Of a DNA stretch of 64,000 nucleotides, positions 12,340 through 23,648 are shown in pieces. Under the pieces are notes generated by a model. It had not been told where the DNA came from. It ran no database searches and saw nothing but the letters and a program-made list of their open reading frames with translations. Positions within the stretch are counted from its first letter, which is position 1; the number at the start of each line of letters is the position of its first letter. The stretch lies in contig CP075492.1 of assembly GCA_021613535.1 (NCBI GenBank), positions 14,880,001 to 14,944,000 on the forward strand, read 5' to 3'. The position numbers and the translations under genes are program-made. The DNA comes from Adineta vaga (Eukaryota > Rotifera).

Positions 12340-13080
12340 AAAATCAAAATGTCTTTCATTAGTTCAATGACAATGAAAATGGAATAGAAAGGAAACTCAT
12401 TGTGCAATAGAATCATAACTTTTGGTGGAAGATTCTGGTCAGTATCGATTTCTGGATAATAAGAAAGTGAATTTTGTGGAAAATGCATGGCTTGATCTAG
12501 TTCATATTGATTCCAATTGACGCTCGATTCATTGCCTATTGTAATCGGTATAGAAGCATTAAAATCAGTGAACGCATTCCTTTGAGAACTACATCCTTTC
12601 GATTCTGATTACCAAATACAGTTGATATTAATAATTGCGGATTTTGCATTAAATTAACATATTGGAACACTGTGAAATAGAGAGTTTCATCAATATTTCG
12701 CTTGTACCAAGGTTTATCCATGACTATTTTCAAATAATAACGAACATGAGGATAATGTCGAGGTTGATTCAGCGACGGTATGGAATATGTTCAAAAGTTA
12801 ATTGAATATCGAAACGCCATGAATAATCTCCCGGATGATAGATCAATTCTTTTTGATCAGATTGCGGAATTTCAAGGATTTGTTTAATTTAAAAAAATAG
12901 TATTGTATGGTAATCAGTCTGTTTCCGTATGTGGAACCGTTTGAATCGGAAACAGTACGAATCGCTGTATAACCACTTTCGCCTACCAACAGAAGAATAA
13001 TTTCGTCAAGTTTTATTTTTCTTGAATTAATATGAACATCGACCGTTCCAGAAATCGATTAGAAGTAAAATAAAAATCTG
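12340..13080 (-). pseudogene. Arrestin-domain (ARRDC-like) pseudogene
   Basis: Decayed paralogue of the intact arrestin-domain gene at 29478-30512. Minus-strand translation gives matching blocks in order: SISGTVDVHINSRKIKLDEI and GESGYTAIRTVSDSNGST (about 13060-12910), YHPGDYSWRFDIQLTFE (about 12840-12780), HYPHVRYYLKIVMDKPWYKR (about 12765-12700), GNQNRKDVVLKG (about 12620-12580), then FTDFNASIPITIGNESS (about 12560-12520). Damage: a stop within the N-terminal block (about 13065), a frameshift near 12785, and an in-frame loss of most of the arrestin C domain, because LKG runs almost directly into the sequence matching FTNFHVEVPIILGTE of the intact gene. The 3' part keeps a proline-containing tail. 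No function is expected. Confidence 0.8.
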
Positions 13081-13468
13081 AAATGGAGTAATTTTTCAAA
13101 TGCAGTTGTCTTAATATTTCTCTTAATACTCTCTCAAAGACTTTCGTGAGTATCAAAAATAATAGATTCGTCTGTGTCCGTTTTGTTATCGGTTAAAAAT
13201 CGAGAAGTTCAAACTTGAGCCATCTTGAATGAAGAAAAATCATGCAAACAATTTGTGCCAGAATTTTTCTTTACTTCATTGTTATTAGATTTGTTTTGTA
13301 TATACATCATTTCTTCTTTCCTCTACTTGCATTTCAATCTTGTCATAGCTCATTAGTTACGCGACGAATTCCCCGTGACGAATTGTTTAGTTGCCCTCGA
13401 AAATTTTGCGCATATATATATATATATATTTAGATTAGAAAGAGAATATAATTTCTAAATTAAGACAA

Positions 13469-13891
13469 ATGGTTAAAATCTTCGTTTGCTTTCTGTTGAT
13501 TGCAACTATTGTGCTGATGAAAGTAAGAGATTTCTTTTTGCGTAATATCTCTTTTTAAATTATCTCTTTATTTTCTCAGCCTGCTGCTGCTGCGCAAGGT
13601 CTTTGGTATAAAGGTAGCTGTTTACCCGAATCAAATTCTGACGGACGACACATCACAGCTTGGTGTAAAACAATAGATGGACAAAAACGTCTTCTGGCTC
13701 GTATAGATACAAATCGCTGTTTTGCATACAGCAAAGGGAAGTTGGTGTGTCGAAGAAATGGTAACTACGCAGCATCCTGTAGGAATATTAAACGTCAAAA
13801 TGATTTTATGCTTGCTACTTGTCGAGGAAAGCGTTTGTCCATAAGTACCAATCTATGTATTGGAAATGCAAATGGACGTTTGACGTGTTAA
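13469..13891 (+). CDS. Secreted cyanovirin-N homology (CVNH) lectin-like protein
   Basis: Two exons, 13469-13522 and 13580-13891, with a GTAAGA donor and CTCAG acceptor, give 121 residues. Exon 1 encodes most of a signal peptide (MVKIFVCFLLIATIVLMK, then PAAAAQG). The mature part has two related halves typical of CVNH. The first runs from GSCLPES through ITAWCKTIDGQ to GKLVC; the second from ASCRNIKR through MLATCRG and STNLCIGNANGRLTC. The SCRNI...L.A.C pattern and the final N.NGxLxC are diagnostic for the fold. Known CVNH proteins bind high-mannose glycans; binding here is inferred. Extra cysteines suggest a disulfide-rich secreted form. CVNH is known mainly from cyanobacteria, fungi and some plants, so this is a horizontal-transfer candidate. 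The ORF is too short per exon to be found by simple ORF calling. Confidence 0.8.
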
Positions 13892-14863
13892 AGATGAGAG
13901 GAGTTTCTTATCCAGTTGTTTCGATGTGGAAGTATTTGAAAGTTAGACTCAATGCTTCGAAAGTGAGATCATCTGTCTGTTTTTGTAATTTACTGTGAAA
14001 TTAATGTAGATTTTTCTTCAAATAAAATCAAAATTTCTGTGGGATTAACTGCAATAACTTGTAGTCTATGGAGAAGTTCAACTGATGGGTACGGGGTGGG
14101 CTGTTTACAGATGAATTTCAGTTCCTTGTAAAAGAATATTTAAAAGGTTTCACCAATTCCATGTTAATGTTGATTATTGATGAATAGGATTCAATAAATG
14201 CAAAATAATGTGAGGGAAATTATACAAAATAAACAATCGAAAAACAGACCAATCTCTTTATCTTCAAGAAACACATGCGAAAAAAGTAACTTATAATGTT
14301 TTATTCCGTGTTGAATACTTCTATTTAATACTTGACATTGTATATTTATTGTGATAGAATAGAGTAAAATTTGAAATAAAATAAAGTGACATTACATGTG
14401 AGTTATATTTAGAGTATAACAATTATACTACACATACAGTTACGTTCGATAGAATGCAGTTCTAATGAAGCGACGAGTATCACTCACAACAGTTGTTGAG
14501 ATAATTTTGTTGGCAAAGAGAATTTCTCTGTACAATTCAGTATTTTGTTTTTAATAGTTTGACAACGACTATAACTTTGTTAGTAGTTTATAAAATATTC
14601 TTTGATAGTAAAACATCCAGAATTATAATTAGTAATATTAATCTAAAGCTACTCCTGTAATCGAACAATAAATGAATTCATATCTTATGTTAGAGTCACA
14701 CTTTCGCTTGTATAACTGTGCCATAGCGCTATAGGGATAGATATCACTTATATTTTTCTCAACTAAACAATGCTTGTCTTATTTCCATATATGATAATGA
14801 AATAACCAATAACATCGTTAGAAACTGTTGTTTTAGTTAACGAATAAATAAATAGTCTTCTAT
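13892..14863. other. Intergenic, AT-rich
   Basis: Nearly 1 kb after the CVNH gene. The first about 150 bases include its 3' UTR with a likely AATAAA signal near 14020. The rest is AT-rich, with no ORF, RNA gene or clear repeat. Confidence 0.5.
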
Positions 14864-15127
14864 TCAAATGTGTTCATTGGTAATGAATGCATACATACCA
14901 GATGAAAATCTCGATTGAGATCTAACAAACATATTATCAATGTTGTTATTATTTAACAGAACACTATTTTCTTTTAATAAATCAGTAAATAATTGGCATT
15001 GTAAAGTTGATCGATGAAAACTTGCTGCTTTACATTGATTTTGTCGTAAACATACTGTTTGGCACGCATGAGCATTTGATTTAGTTGTATTACTGTATTC
15101 AAATTGATAATTATATAGAAGAGACAT
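14864..15127 (-). pseudogene. PAN/apple-domain-like exon fragment
   Basis: Minus-strand ORF of 87 residues whose central part looks like one PAN/apple module: ACQTVCLRQNQCKAASFH, then LQCQLFTDLLKENS and NMFVRS. Cysteine spacing C-x3-C-x5-C...C with an aromatic Phe-His after Lys-Ala-Ala-Ser is the usual PAN_1 pattern. A GTATGT donor lies near 14900 (after SRFSSG), so the last residues may be read-through of an intron. I see no signal peptide upstream and no continuation downstream, so this is either a relic or one exon of a gene whose other exons I cannot recognise. Confidence 0.45.
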
Positions 15128-15979
15128 TTAAAATAAATTGATATCTAGTAAAATTGATTCTTCAATGAAGATCGTATAATAAATAGTAGAATAATAGTGT
15201 TTTTACTCATATTTCAACAAAGTTGTTAGTCAGAAATTACAATGTAATATATTAACATTTAACTATTATTATTTATATCAATCCATTGATCCCTTTATTT
15301 CTCTTTAAAAATCAATTGGATCATATCATAAAACGTATGGATGATCGATTCTGATTTTGATAGTAAACAAATGAACCTGCCGAATGTTCAATGTGACCTT
15401 TCTGAGTAGTCGTTTGATGATATAGGTCACAACTTGGAAATGATTGATTTTCTCTGATATTTCCAACGAGTTTACGAGAACATAAAAAAAGCTCTCTTTC
15501 TATTTCCTTTACAAGTCAATGATTATATATTAACTTAAGTGAATAAAGAGCAGTTATTTTCGGAGGAACAACTCGTGCTTATCTGTCATTTCTTCTACTC
15601 TACTCGATCGAAAAATATGATCAAGAAGATCGTTCTTTTGTAACAGTTATTGCAAACGAAAATGTCATGACAGGGAAAAGACAGTCCATCTTGAGGATGT
15701 AGATGTGGCGTGTACGAAGAAAATTGACGGTGGATAGTATCTGTATTACTTATCGTTATTAGTAGCCTCTCTTGATTAACAAAAAAAACATCTTTTAATA
15801 TACATCAATATTTAGTTTATTTGTTTGTAAGACAAGATAAGCAATGCACTAAATGACAATGCGTAATACATAACAAATAGAAGAGAAGTAATCGAACAAT
15901 ATTTATATTAGAAATAAAAAGAATGAAAAAAGAAAAAAGAGTCATTTTGATTGAATTTTCTAAGTGCCATGTGGATCAT
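15128..15979. other. Intergenic
   Basis: About 850 AT-rich bases. The right end should be the 3' UTR of the minus-strand ubiquitin gene. Nothing else is recognisable. Confidence 0.5.
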
Positions 15980-16261
<282 letters not shown>

Positions 16262-16280
16262 TCAAATGAGAAAATGTCGT

Positions 16281-16290
16281 GTATATATAC
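16281..16290 (-). promoter_or_regulatory. TATA-box-like element of the ubiquitin gene
   Basis: GTATATATAC, nearly palindromic, sits about 62-71 bp upstream of the ubiquitin ATG on the minus strand, a plausible distance for a core promoter with a short 5' UTR. Assigned by sequence and position only. Confidence 0.4.
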
Positions 16291-17381
16291 TGTTGGTTCG
16301 TAGATGATGATTCAGACTGTAATAATGGAGAAAATGCGAGATATAGATGACGACACCACGTACGAATGGAAAGGAGAAAAACAGTAAACGGAAAAAACCC
16401 AGTGTAAAGGTAGTCGAGCAGTATTTGTCATCTATTCGCGAATGTTCTCAAGTATGTATTTACACTGATACAGTGCACGTGTCTTTTTACAAAATTATTT
16501 CGAATAGAAGATCGTACTTTCAAATAGATAATGAATGAATTTTAGAAAAGACAGAACATGTGATTATTCTTTATACAAGAGGACAGAAAAGATATTTTTG
16601 ATCGGTTACGTTTTTGCTGAACTGAATTATATTAAGCTATATTGGACATATAAGTTTCTATCAAATAATAGATTGCCCTATAAACATAATCTCTCTGTTT
16701 TATTGTAAGAATGAATGAAAAGGGAAATGTGTTGTATCAATAAATGTTTCCAAATGAGTAGAATTGAAGAGAATAGTCGATCGTTATCATTTGTAAGTAC
16801 TGAACTTGCAATACATACTTGTATTTTCTTCTGTAATGAGACTGCAGGTGTGAATGTGAAGCCTAACTTTTTCATCGCCGGAACCCCTACTGTTTTTTAA
16901 GCATATGGTGTTTCCTGAACATTAGCTGTATATAACAGAAGTTTTGAAAGCAGGAACGTAAGTAGTTTTAAGATATATACATTTCTAATAGAATATCCAA
17001 CATAGGCTTAAGACTTGAAGATTACACAATATCTTGACATATACATATGCACGTGGAGTCGTATCAGCTAACATTTGTGTTGAAACACAACGAGCGATTA
17101 TTAGCATCAGAAAGGTACCAAGCAATTACAAAATTTAGAGAGAGAAGACTCATTTTCGAACCATACTAAAGAACAAAGTTAGAAAGAAAGATTTCGATCA
17201 AACAAATCACTTATTTCAATTAATACAACTATTAATAAAAGCATTTCAAATAAATAGACTTGTTTTTTTTTATTAAATAATCGATCTATTGCTGATTAGA
17301 CAAATCCTAATGCTACTTCCAATAAAAAACAAGTTCATAGACTATCTTTTACATTTGAGCAAAGCTTATATAGTCGATCAT
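16291..17381. other. Intergenic
   Basis: About 1.1 kb. A 63-residue plus-strand ORF at 16347-16538 starts with a Lys-rich stretch, but I see no support for it being a gene. The rest is AT-rich and featureless; the right end should be the 3' UTR of the first old-yellow-enzyme copy. Confidence 0.45.
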
Positions 17382-18597
17382 CTATTGTTGAATCTTGTGT
17401 TGTTGTTCATATGTTGGATAATCAGTATAACCTACTTCATTACCTCCATAGAATCCTTTTAAATTAAAATTAGTATTCACTTCTTGATTATTAATTAAAC
17501 GTTGTGCTAAATCAGGATTTGCAAGATAAAATCTGCCAAAAACGATTGCATCTGCTAAACCATCTTTAAGTGCTTGTGCACCTTGTTCATAATCATATTC
17601 TGTGTTAACAAATAATTTTGTATGTTCACCATTGATCAATTTTTTCCATTGAAATATATCAACAGGAGTTCCACGTTTTACCGGATCCCCTAATGCCCAA
17701 TAACGTGCTAATTGTATGTAAGTAATACGTCTGGCATTGAGCTCTTTAATTAAGTATCCATAGGTTTCAACAGTATCTTTTTCTGTCATGCCCATATCAT
17801 TATAACCACCACCTGGTGTTAATTTAATACCAACACGATCATTTCCATAAACATTGGAAATCTCATCGATAATCCGTAGTGAAAATCGACATCGATTTTC
17901 AACTGATCCACCCCATTGATCTGTTCGTTGATTCGATGTATTATCAATGAATTGATGTGGTAAATATCCATTGGCACTATAAAAGTTAAAAAGAAACAAT
18001 TTCTAATAATGGCGACAAGAAAAAATTATATAATACTTGTGTAATTCAACGCCATCAAACCCGGCTTCCTTCGCTCGTTCGGCAGCTCGTTTATATAAAG
18101 CAATATAATGTTCTGGATCATCAATGGCGACGGGTTCCACATAACCAGGTTTGCCAGGCAATTGTCGAAATTTTCCACCTTTAGCTGCTATAGCTGATGG
18201 TGCAACATTTGGTCGACCATCTTGCAAAAGTGGATGAGCAACGCGTCCAATATGCCACAATTGAAGAAATATCAAACCATTGTGAGCATGAACACTATCG
18301 ACAACTTTCTTCCAACCAGCAACTTGTTCATCGGAATAAATACCAGCTAAATATGCGTCAGATAAATAAAATAAATGAAAAGAAAACAATAATACTAACG
18401 TGCTTCACTCCATTCTGAGCCGAGAGGTTCGATAAATTGCCTTCTGTAAGAATAAGACCAGCACCAGCTCGTTGTGTATAATATTCGACTTGAAGTGGAC
18501 CAGGTACAAGATTTCGATCACGTGTTAATGATGCCATAACGACACGATTTTTGAGAACTAATGGTCCAAGTTTGAGTGGTGTTGCAAATGTCGTCAT
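17382..18597 (-). pseudogene. Old yellow enzyme family ene-reductase, copy 1 (one-base frameshift)
   Basis: FMN-dependent NAD(P)H oxidoreductase of the OYE/OPR/N-ethylmaleimide-reductase family, acting on activated alkenes or nitro compounds. Minus-strand exons 18597-18400, 18346-18037 and 17976-17382. Landmarks: LGPLVLKNRVVMASLTRDR; GIYSDEQVAGWKKVVD; FLQLWHIGRVAHP; the active-site block LHNANGYLPHQF, completed across intron 2, with His, Asn and the catalytic Tyr; DQWGGSVENRCRFSLRIIDE; and FGRFYLANPDLAQRL for phosphate binding. Exon 1 lacks one base near 18435 compared with copy 2 (GGCAATTTATCG against GGCACATTCATCG), so exon 1 is out of frame with exons 2-3; restoring frame would give about 367 residues. 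Otherwise the gene is intact, so either a very recent break or a consensus error. It shares strand and a duplicated promoter region with copy 2. Confidence 0.85.
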
Positions 18598-18897
18598 GTT
18601 GTAGTATGTGAAATGAAATGATGGTGTGTGTTTTTCTCCTTTACTTATTTATACTGATTATATCCTTTTTTTCTCGTTCTGCGCATTGTCATTGCTTATT
18701 TTTTGCTTCGTCATCGTGTCAAGTGCATCGAGGTCAGCAAACATGATCGGTATACCATACAAACAGATTAAAAGAAGGAATTCGTTTTTCTTTTTTCTTT
18801 TTTCTTTTCTCTCATCCAAACATATGCTTATGACAGTGTCTTCAGGTGTTTTATTCGAGTAAGAAAAGAAAACATGAGAAAAGCTGATATAAATGGA

Positions 18898-20274
18898 CTA
18901 GTAAATAGTATGAAGAAGTTCAACAAAATTATTGTATCTTTTATCGGCTTTTCCATCGGGAAGAGCATGTTCAATAATACCTGCAAAATCTGATTGAGGC
19001 ACTTTATATTCACGTAATGTACTTGTTAAATCTAAATCCGAAAGAAGTTCTTTAATGGCTTCAGCAACTTTTATTGCTTGTTCACGTGTATCATCGATAG
19101 ATAAGGATGAATTTGAGGAAATAAAAGGTAAAAGTGAAGCAAGTTGTTTGACTTCTTGATCTGGTAAATGTTTAGCTTGAACGACTACTGTACGAGCTAA
19201 AGTCAAACATGAACAAATACCATGGGGAATAGAATATCTACATAAAATTTAAAAAAAAAACTCTAATGATTTTTACATAGGCTATACTTACGGTGATCCA
19301 AGTTGATAACCAATGGAATGTGAAGGTCCAAGAGGACCTAAACGATCATCCGACCAAAGACTTAACCAAGCACCAATAAGTGCTCGCTGTCGAGCTTCCA
19401 CATCTGTAGCATTTTTGTAACATGCTCGTAAGGATTCAAATAATGTACCAGCTGCTTCTCGAGCTAAAGCTCGAACAGGAAGTGGTGCATTGGGTCGATA
19501 CTGTTGTTCAACACAATGATCCAACGCTCGTATACCAGCTAAAAATAGAATTTACCATATTGAAAATCGAAATAAATTATTTGTTTTACTTGAAAGCCAT
19601 AAGCGATTTGGTGTACTTAAAGATAAATTGGCATCAAGAATTATAGCTGATGAACCAGTTTCACTAGATTTCTTCGCTATCTTCTTTCCTTCTTCATCTA
19701 AAGATGAAAATAGAATTTTTTTTTGAATATCTAATCAAAATGAAATCGTACATATGACTTACTAGTATAACCAGCACCTATCGTCATTTCTGCAGCAGAT
19801 AATGTCGTTGGAATACTGATTAATTTCAATAGGATACCTGTTTGTTCTTTATAAAAATGAATGACTAGTTTGGCAGCATCAATTGGTGAACCGCCACCAA
19901 CAGCAAGAATACCATCACTCTCAGTTTGTTTCAATTGTTCTATTGCCTGTTTAGTATCGTCAATAGGTGCATGTTGCTTAATCGATGAAAAAACAGCTGT
20001 TATTGAACATCCAGCAGCTTTCTTCACCTGTTCGATCACATCTGTTTTTGTTGCTAATGAATTACCAGTGATGATAAAGGCCTTTGAGATAGAAAAGTCA
20101 CGGAGTACATCTGCTAATTTCGAAAGTGAACCAACACCATATTCTACTCTTCCTTAAAATAAATTGATGTGTAATGATTTCAAACGGATCTACATTTAAC
20201 TTACGTAGAATAGTCGGTTCATAAGTTCCTGAAGTTGATGTTTGTAAAACCGATGGTATAATAGACGATGACAT
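18898..20274 (-). CDS. Iron-containing alcohol dehydrogenase, maleylacetate-reductase-like
   Basis: Five exons on the minus strand (20274-20205, 20152-19763, 19697-19590, 19538-19292, 19237-18898) join in frame to 384 residues, close to the usual 350-390 for the family. The N-terminal half binds NAD(P): VEYGVGSLSKLADVL, AFIITGNSLAT, and the GGGSPIDAAK loop with IPTTLSAAEMT. The C-terminal half carries the metal-site signatures GIRALDHCVEQQYRP and, across the last intron, PSHSIGYQLGSP followed by YSIPHGIC. Maleylacetate reductases use NAD(P)H to make 3-oxoadipate in aromatic-ring degradation; other Fe-ADH activities remain possible. It sits between two OYE copies on the same strand, a pairing that resembles bacterial or fungal catabolic clusters. 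Five short introns show it is a working eukaryotic gene. Horizontal origin is inferred from family distribution. Confidence 0.88.
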
Positions 20275-20687
20275 ATCTATTAAAAAAAAGTACACGAAAG
20301 TGTATACGTAGTGAAACGAAAAGTCGTGTACGTGTGTTAAACGAAAAGAATGAAGAAAAGATAAACACTCGACTTTAAATATGATGCAGAACGCGCAAGA
20401 AAAAGAGATAAATGATACTATAGAATTGGAGAAGTCAGGATGTGGGTAGGAGTGTGATCTTCGCCTTTCATTTCCACCCACACCCACCCACCCTGCGGTC
20501 ATATTCGAACAAATTTTCGCTGCTTTTCGGTTCTCTTTTCCTTGAACATCCTCCTGTAACATTAATTTGCTTTAAAGAAGATAAAATGGATCTTGAGCCT
20601 GAGCACAAATGCCATATATATATACTTACTTTCATACTTGTCGTTGTCTATCATCTTTTCTTCACCTTTTTTCATGGTGAAAGTGTA

Positions 20688-20870
20688 TTACTCAATCACA
20701 CTTGTCAATCTAATCACATATACGCACCGACTGATGTAATGTCTGCATCAATCTGTTGCAAGTATTACAAACAAAAAATACTGAAATGTCTCAGCCAAGA
20801 ATCGAACTTGGGTTACACGAACTTCAGTCGTGTGTCCTCACCATTAGACCACTGAGACATGCATATTTTA
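20688..20870 (-). repeat. Duplicated tRNA-Phe block, copy 1 (copy 2 at 23475-23660)
   Basis: Not only the tRNA but about 100 bp of its downstream flank is shared between 20688-20870 and 23475-23660, including TTGCAAGTATTACAAACAAA next to the terminator and ACACTTGTCAATC further out. This marks a segmental duplication spanning the tRNA, separated by the second OYE copy. Differences are scattered substitutions. Confidence 0.75.
20788..20858 (-). tRNA. tRNA-Phe(GAA), copy 1
   Basis: The minus strand folds as a full cloverleaf of 71 nt. Acceptor GTCTCAG pairs with CTGAGAC. D stem GTCT pairs with GGAC. Anticodon stem CACGA/TCGTG encloses the loop CTGAAGT, anticodon GAA (Phe). T stem CCAAG/CTTGG encloses TTCGATT. 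No intron and no encoded CCA. A T-run (rc of CAAAAAATA at 20771-20779) follows within 20 nt as a Pol III terminator. Confidence 0.93.
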
Positions 20871-20992
20871 GAACTATAAGGTAGGTTTACTTTTCTATTA
20901 AGTTCTTTTTTATTATATAATCTATCTTCTATATTGAGAACAAGTTCATACAATGTCTTTCATTTTTGAATGATATTCATACGGTAGATCAT

Positions 20993-22215
20993 CTATTGTT
21001 GAATCTTGTGTTGTTGTTGTTGCTCGTATGTTGGATAATCAGTATATCCTACTTCAGTACCTCCATAAAATGTTTTTGGATTGAAATTAGTATTCACTTC
21101 TTGATTATTAATTAAACGTTGTGCTAAATCAGGATTTGCAATATACAATCGTCCGAATACAATTGCATCTGCTAAACCATCTTTCAATACTTTTGTACCA
21201 TCTTCAGCATTAAATTCGGCATTAGCAAAGAATTTCGTATATTCACCATTAATCAACTTTCTCCAACGAAATATATCAACAGCAGTTCCACGTTTAGCTG
21301 GATCTCGAGCTGGCCAATAACGTGTTATTTGTACGTAAGCTATACGTCGATTAGTAAGTTCTTTAATTAGATAATCGAAAGTTTCCAGAGTATCTTTTTC
21401 CGTCATGCCCATATCATTATAACCGCCGCTTGGGGATAGTTTAATACCAACACGATCATTTCCAAACACACCACAAATTTCATCAATCACACGTAATGGA
21501 AATCGACATCGATTTTCTGCTGATCCACCCCATTGATCGGTTCGTTGATTCGATGTATTATCAATGAATTGATGTGATAAATAACCATTTGCACTGTATA
21601 TTTAAAGATAAATGCTTTGTAATAAAACTGCCAAGAAAAAGAAATATCTTATACCTGTGAAAATCAACACCATCAAACCCGGCTTCCTTCGCTCGTTCGG
21701 CAGCTCGTTTATATAAAGCAATATAATGTTCTGGATCATCAATGGCGACGGGTTCCACATAACCAGGTTTGCCAGGCAATTGTCGAAATTTTCCACCTTT
21801 AGCTGCTATAGCTGATGGTGCAACATTCGTCGACCATCTTGCAAAAGTGGATGAGCAACGCGTCCAATATGCCACAATTGAAGAAATATCAAACCATTGT
21901 GAGCATGAACACTATCGACAACTTTCTTCCAACCAGAAACTTGTTCATCGGAATAAATACCAGCTAAATAGGCGTCAGATGAATAAAATAAATGAAAAGA
22001 AAACAATAATACTAACGTGCTTCACTCCATTCTGAACCGAGTGGTTCGATGAATGTGCCTTCTGTAAGAATAAGACCAGCACCAGCTCGTTGTGTATAGT
22101 ATTCGACTTGAAGTGGACCAGGTACAAGATTTCGATCACGTGTTAATGATGACATAATAACACGATTTTTGAGAACTAATGGTCCAAGTTTGAGTGGTGT
22201 TGCAAACGTCGTCAT
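20993..22215 (-). pseudogene. Old yellow enzyme family ene-reductase, copy 2 (one-base frameshift)
   Basis: Paralogue of the gene at 17382-18597 in the same orientation. Exons 22215-22017, 21963-21655 and 21593-20993. Exon 1 is intact (GTFIEPLGSEWSEA then PGIYSDEQ across the 53-nt intron). The active-site block reads DFHSANGYLSHQF, with His, Asn and Tyr kept. Exon 2 lacks one base at about 21828 (ACATTCGTCGAC against ACATTTGGTCGAC in copy 1), shifting the frame after LLQDGR; without it the protein would be about 369 residues. The C-terminus has an extra Gln-Gln from a CAA-type run. An in-frame upstream ATG at 22284 exists, but the start at 22215 matches copy 1. The 5' half and intron 1 are almost identical to copy 1; the 3' half is clearly diverged. 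Confidence 0.85.
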
Positions 22216-23577
22216 GTTGTAGTATGTGAAATGAAATGATGGTGTGTGTTTTTCTCCTCGCTTGTTTATACTAACCGTATCCACTTTTTTCTTTTCTCGT
22301 TCTGTGCATTGTCGTTAAATATTTTGCTTCGTCATTATATTAAGTGCATTAAGATCGACGAATATGGCCAATATACCATACGACCAGAAGAAAAGAATGA
22401 ACTTGTTTTTCTTTCTCATTTTTTTTCGTTCTGTCATCACAATCAGCTGTCTCATCCAAATATATCATATGTTGAAACGTTAATACAACAAATAAATCTG
22501 CTTTGATTGAGATTGTAATTCATCTATAACTATTGTTACACAGAGATGAAAGCTATGGACTTAATTTATCAGAATTAATCAGGTGAAGAATAGTATATAT
22601 GAATTTATACATACAATTAGACTATAGGCGGAAAAAATAGAGAAAAATACGTATAAAATAAAATTACTACAATAGGATTGTTGCCATCGTTGTTATTGAA
22701 TGAAATATATCTTGTTTCAGTTGATGTTCGTTTGAAAAGCTATTCCTTATACATATCTAAATGGTTCTCTTTCATTTCTTTCGTTTCTGTATGTCTCATT
22801 ATAAAACGAACTGCTCGTAACTAACTACTATTTCTCGCAATTTTGGAAACTATTTTAAGTGACAGGGAGAATAACAACAAAAAGTATGTATCACTCAACA
22901 GAAGCGTTTCCTTTTGTTTATTTATGACTTCAAGAAAATTTGCTCTTCTTTTTAATTTTTCAACAATCCATTGAAGAAGATATACGATCATTTCATGTCA
23001 TTAAAGTTTTTTGTGAAATGACTTGTTTTAATCAACAGTAATACCAAATAATTAGTTTTCATCGTTCAATTTCTAAATGTGGATTGTTTGCTGATATGTC
23101 AAATCAAGCTCATCATCAACAACAACAACAACAACAACTTCTTCAACTACAACTAGCAACAAGTCAGTGGTTGTATTCGTAATCTATACCTATGAATATG
23201 CGTGTAGATATATATTAAACTTGAATCTTCTTTATCTCCAGAGTAAATTTCGTAACCTTATACATCTTCTGAACAAGATTTGAGAACTTCCGTAAAAACT
23301 CACAATAGATACAATTCGTTGCACAATTACCAGTATTTTATTGTAACTACGATGAACAACTGTAAAAAGAAATACCTTTGATGTACGTGAATGACATATA
23401 GCAACTTTATTAACAAAGGGAAAGGTATTAGATACAGATGGATATGATGGTGCTTATTTTAATTCTACTAAATTGTATGACTCATTTACACTTGTCAATC
23501 GAATGACTTCTATCCACAGACTGATGCAATGTCCGTATCAATCTATTGCAAGTATTACAAACAAAAAATGCTGAAAT
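22216..23577. other. Intergenic with OYE promoter duplicate and CAA repeat
   Basis: The first about 120 bases resemble the region upstream of OYE copy 1 (a shared stretch reading AGTATGTGAAATGAAATGATGG), so the duplication includes the promoter. A CAA run at about 23116-23142 would encode poly-Gln in a 28-codon ORF that begins MSNQAHH; I do not consider it a gene. The rest is AT-rich and empty. Confidence 0.5.
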
Positions 23578-23648
23578 GTCTCAGCCAAGAATCGAACTTG
23601 GATTACACGAACTTCAGTCGTGTGTCCTCACCATTAGACCACTGAGAC
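23578..23648 (-). tRNA. tRNA-Phe(GAA), copy 2
   Basis: Same cloverleaf as the copy at 20788-20858, with one substitution in the variable loop (TAAT instead of TAAC). Acceptor, D, anticodon (GAA) and T stems are all intact, so both copies should be functional. The downstream T-run is also conserved. Confidence 0.93.

Noticed and set aside
16347-16538. 63-residue plus-strand ORF with a Lys-rich start
   Set aside because: No domain, no splice support, and composition like random AT-rich DNA after residue 35.
20442-20855. 137-residue plus-strand ORF running through a tRNA gene
   Set aside because: It covers the tRNA-Phe and the Fe-ADH promoter region; low-complexity His/Phe text, so a chance ORF.
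23096-23182. Short ORF with poly-Gln (MSNQAHH start)
   Set aside because: Produced by a CAA microsatellite; only 28 codons with no neighbouring exon I can join.
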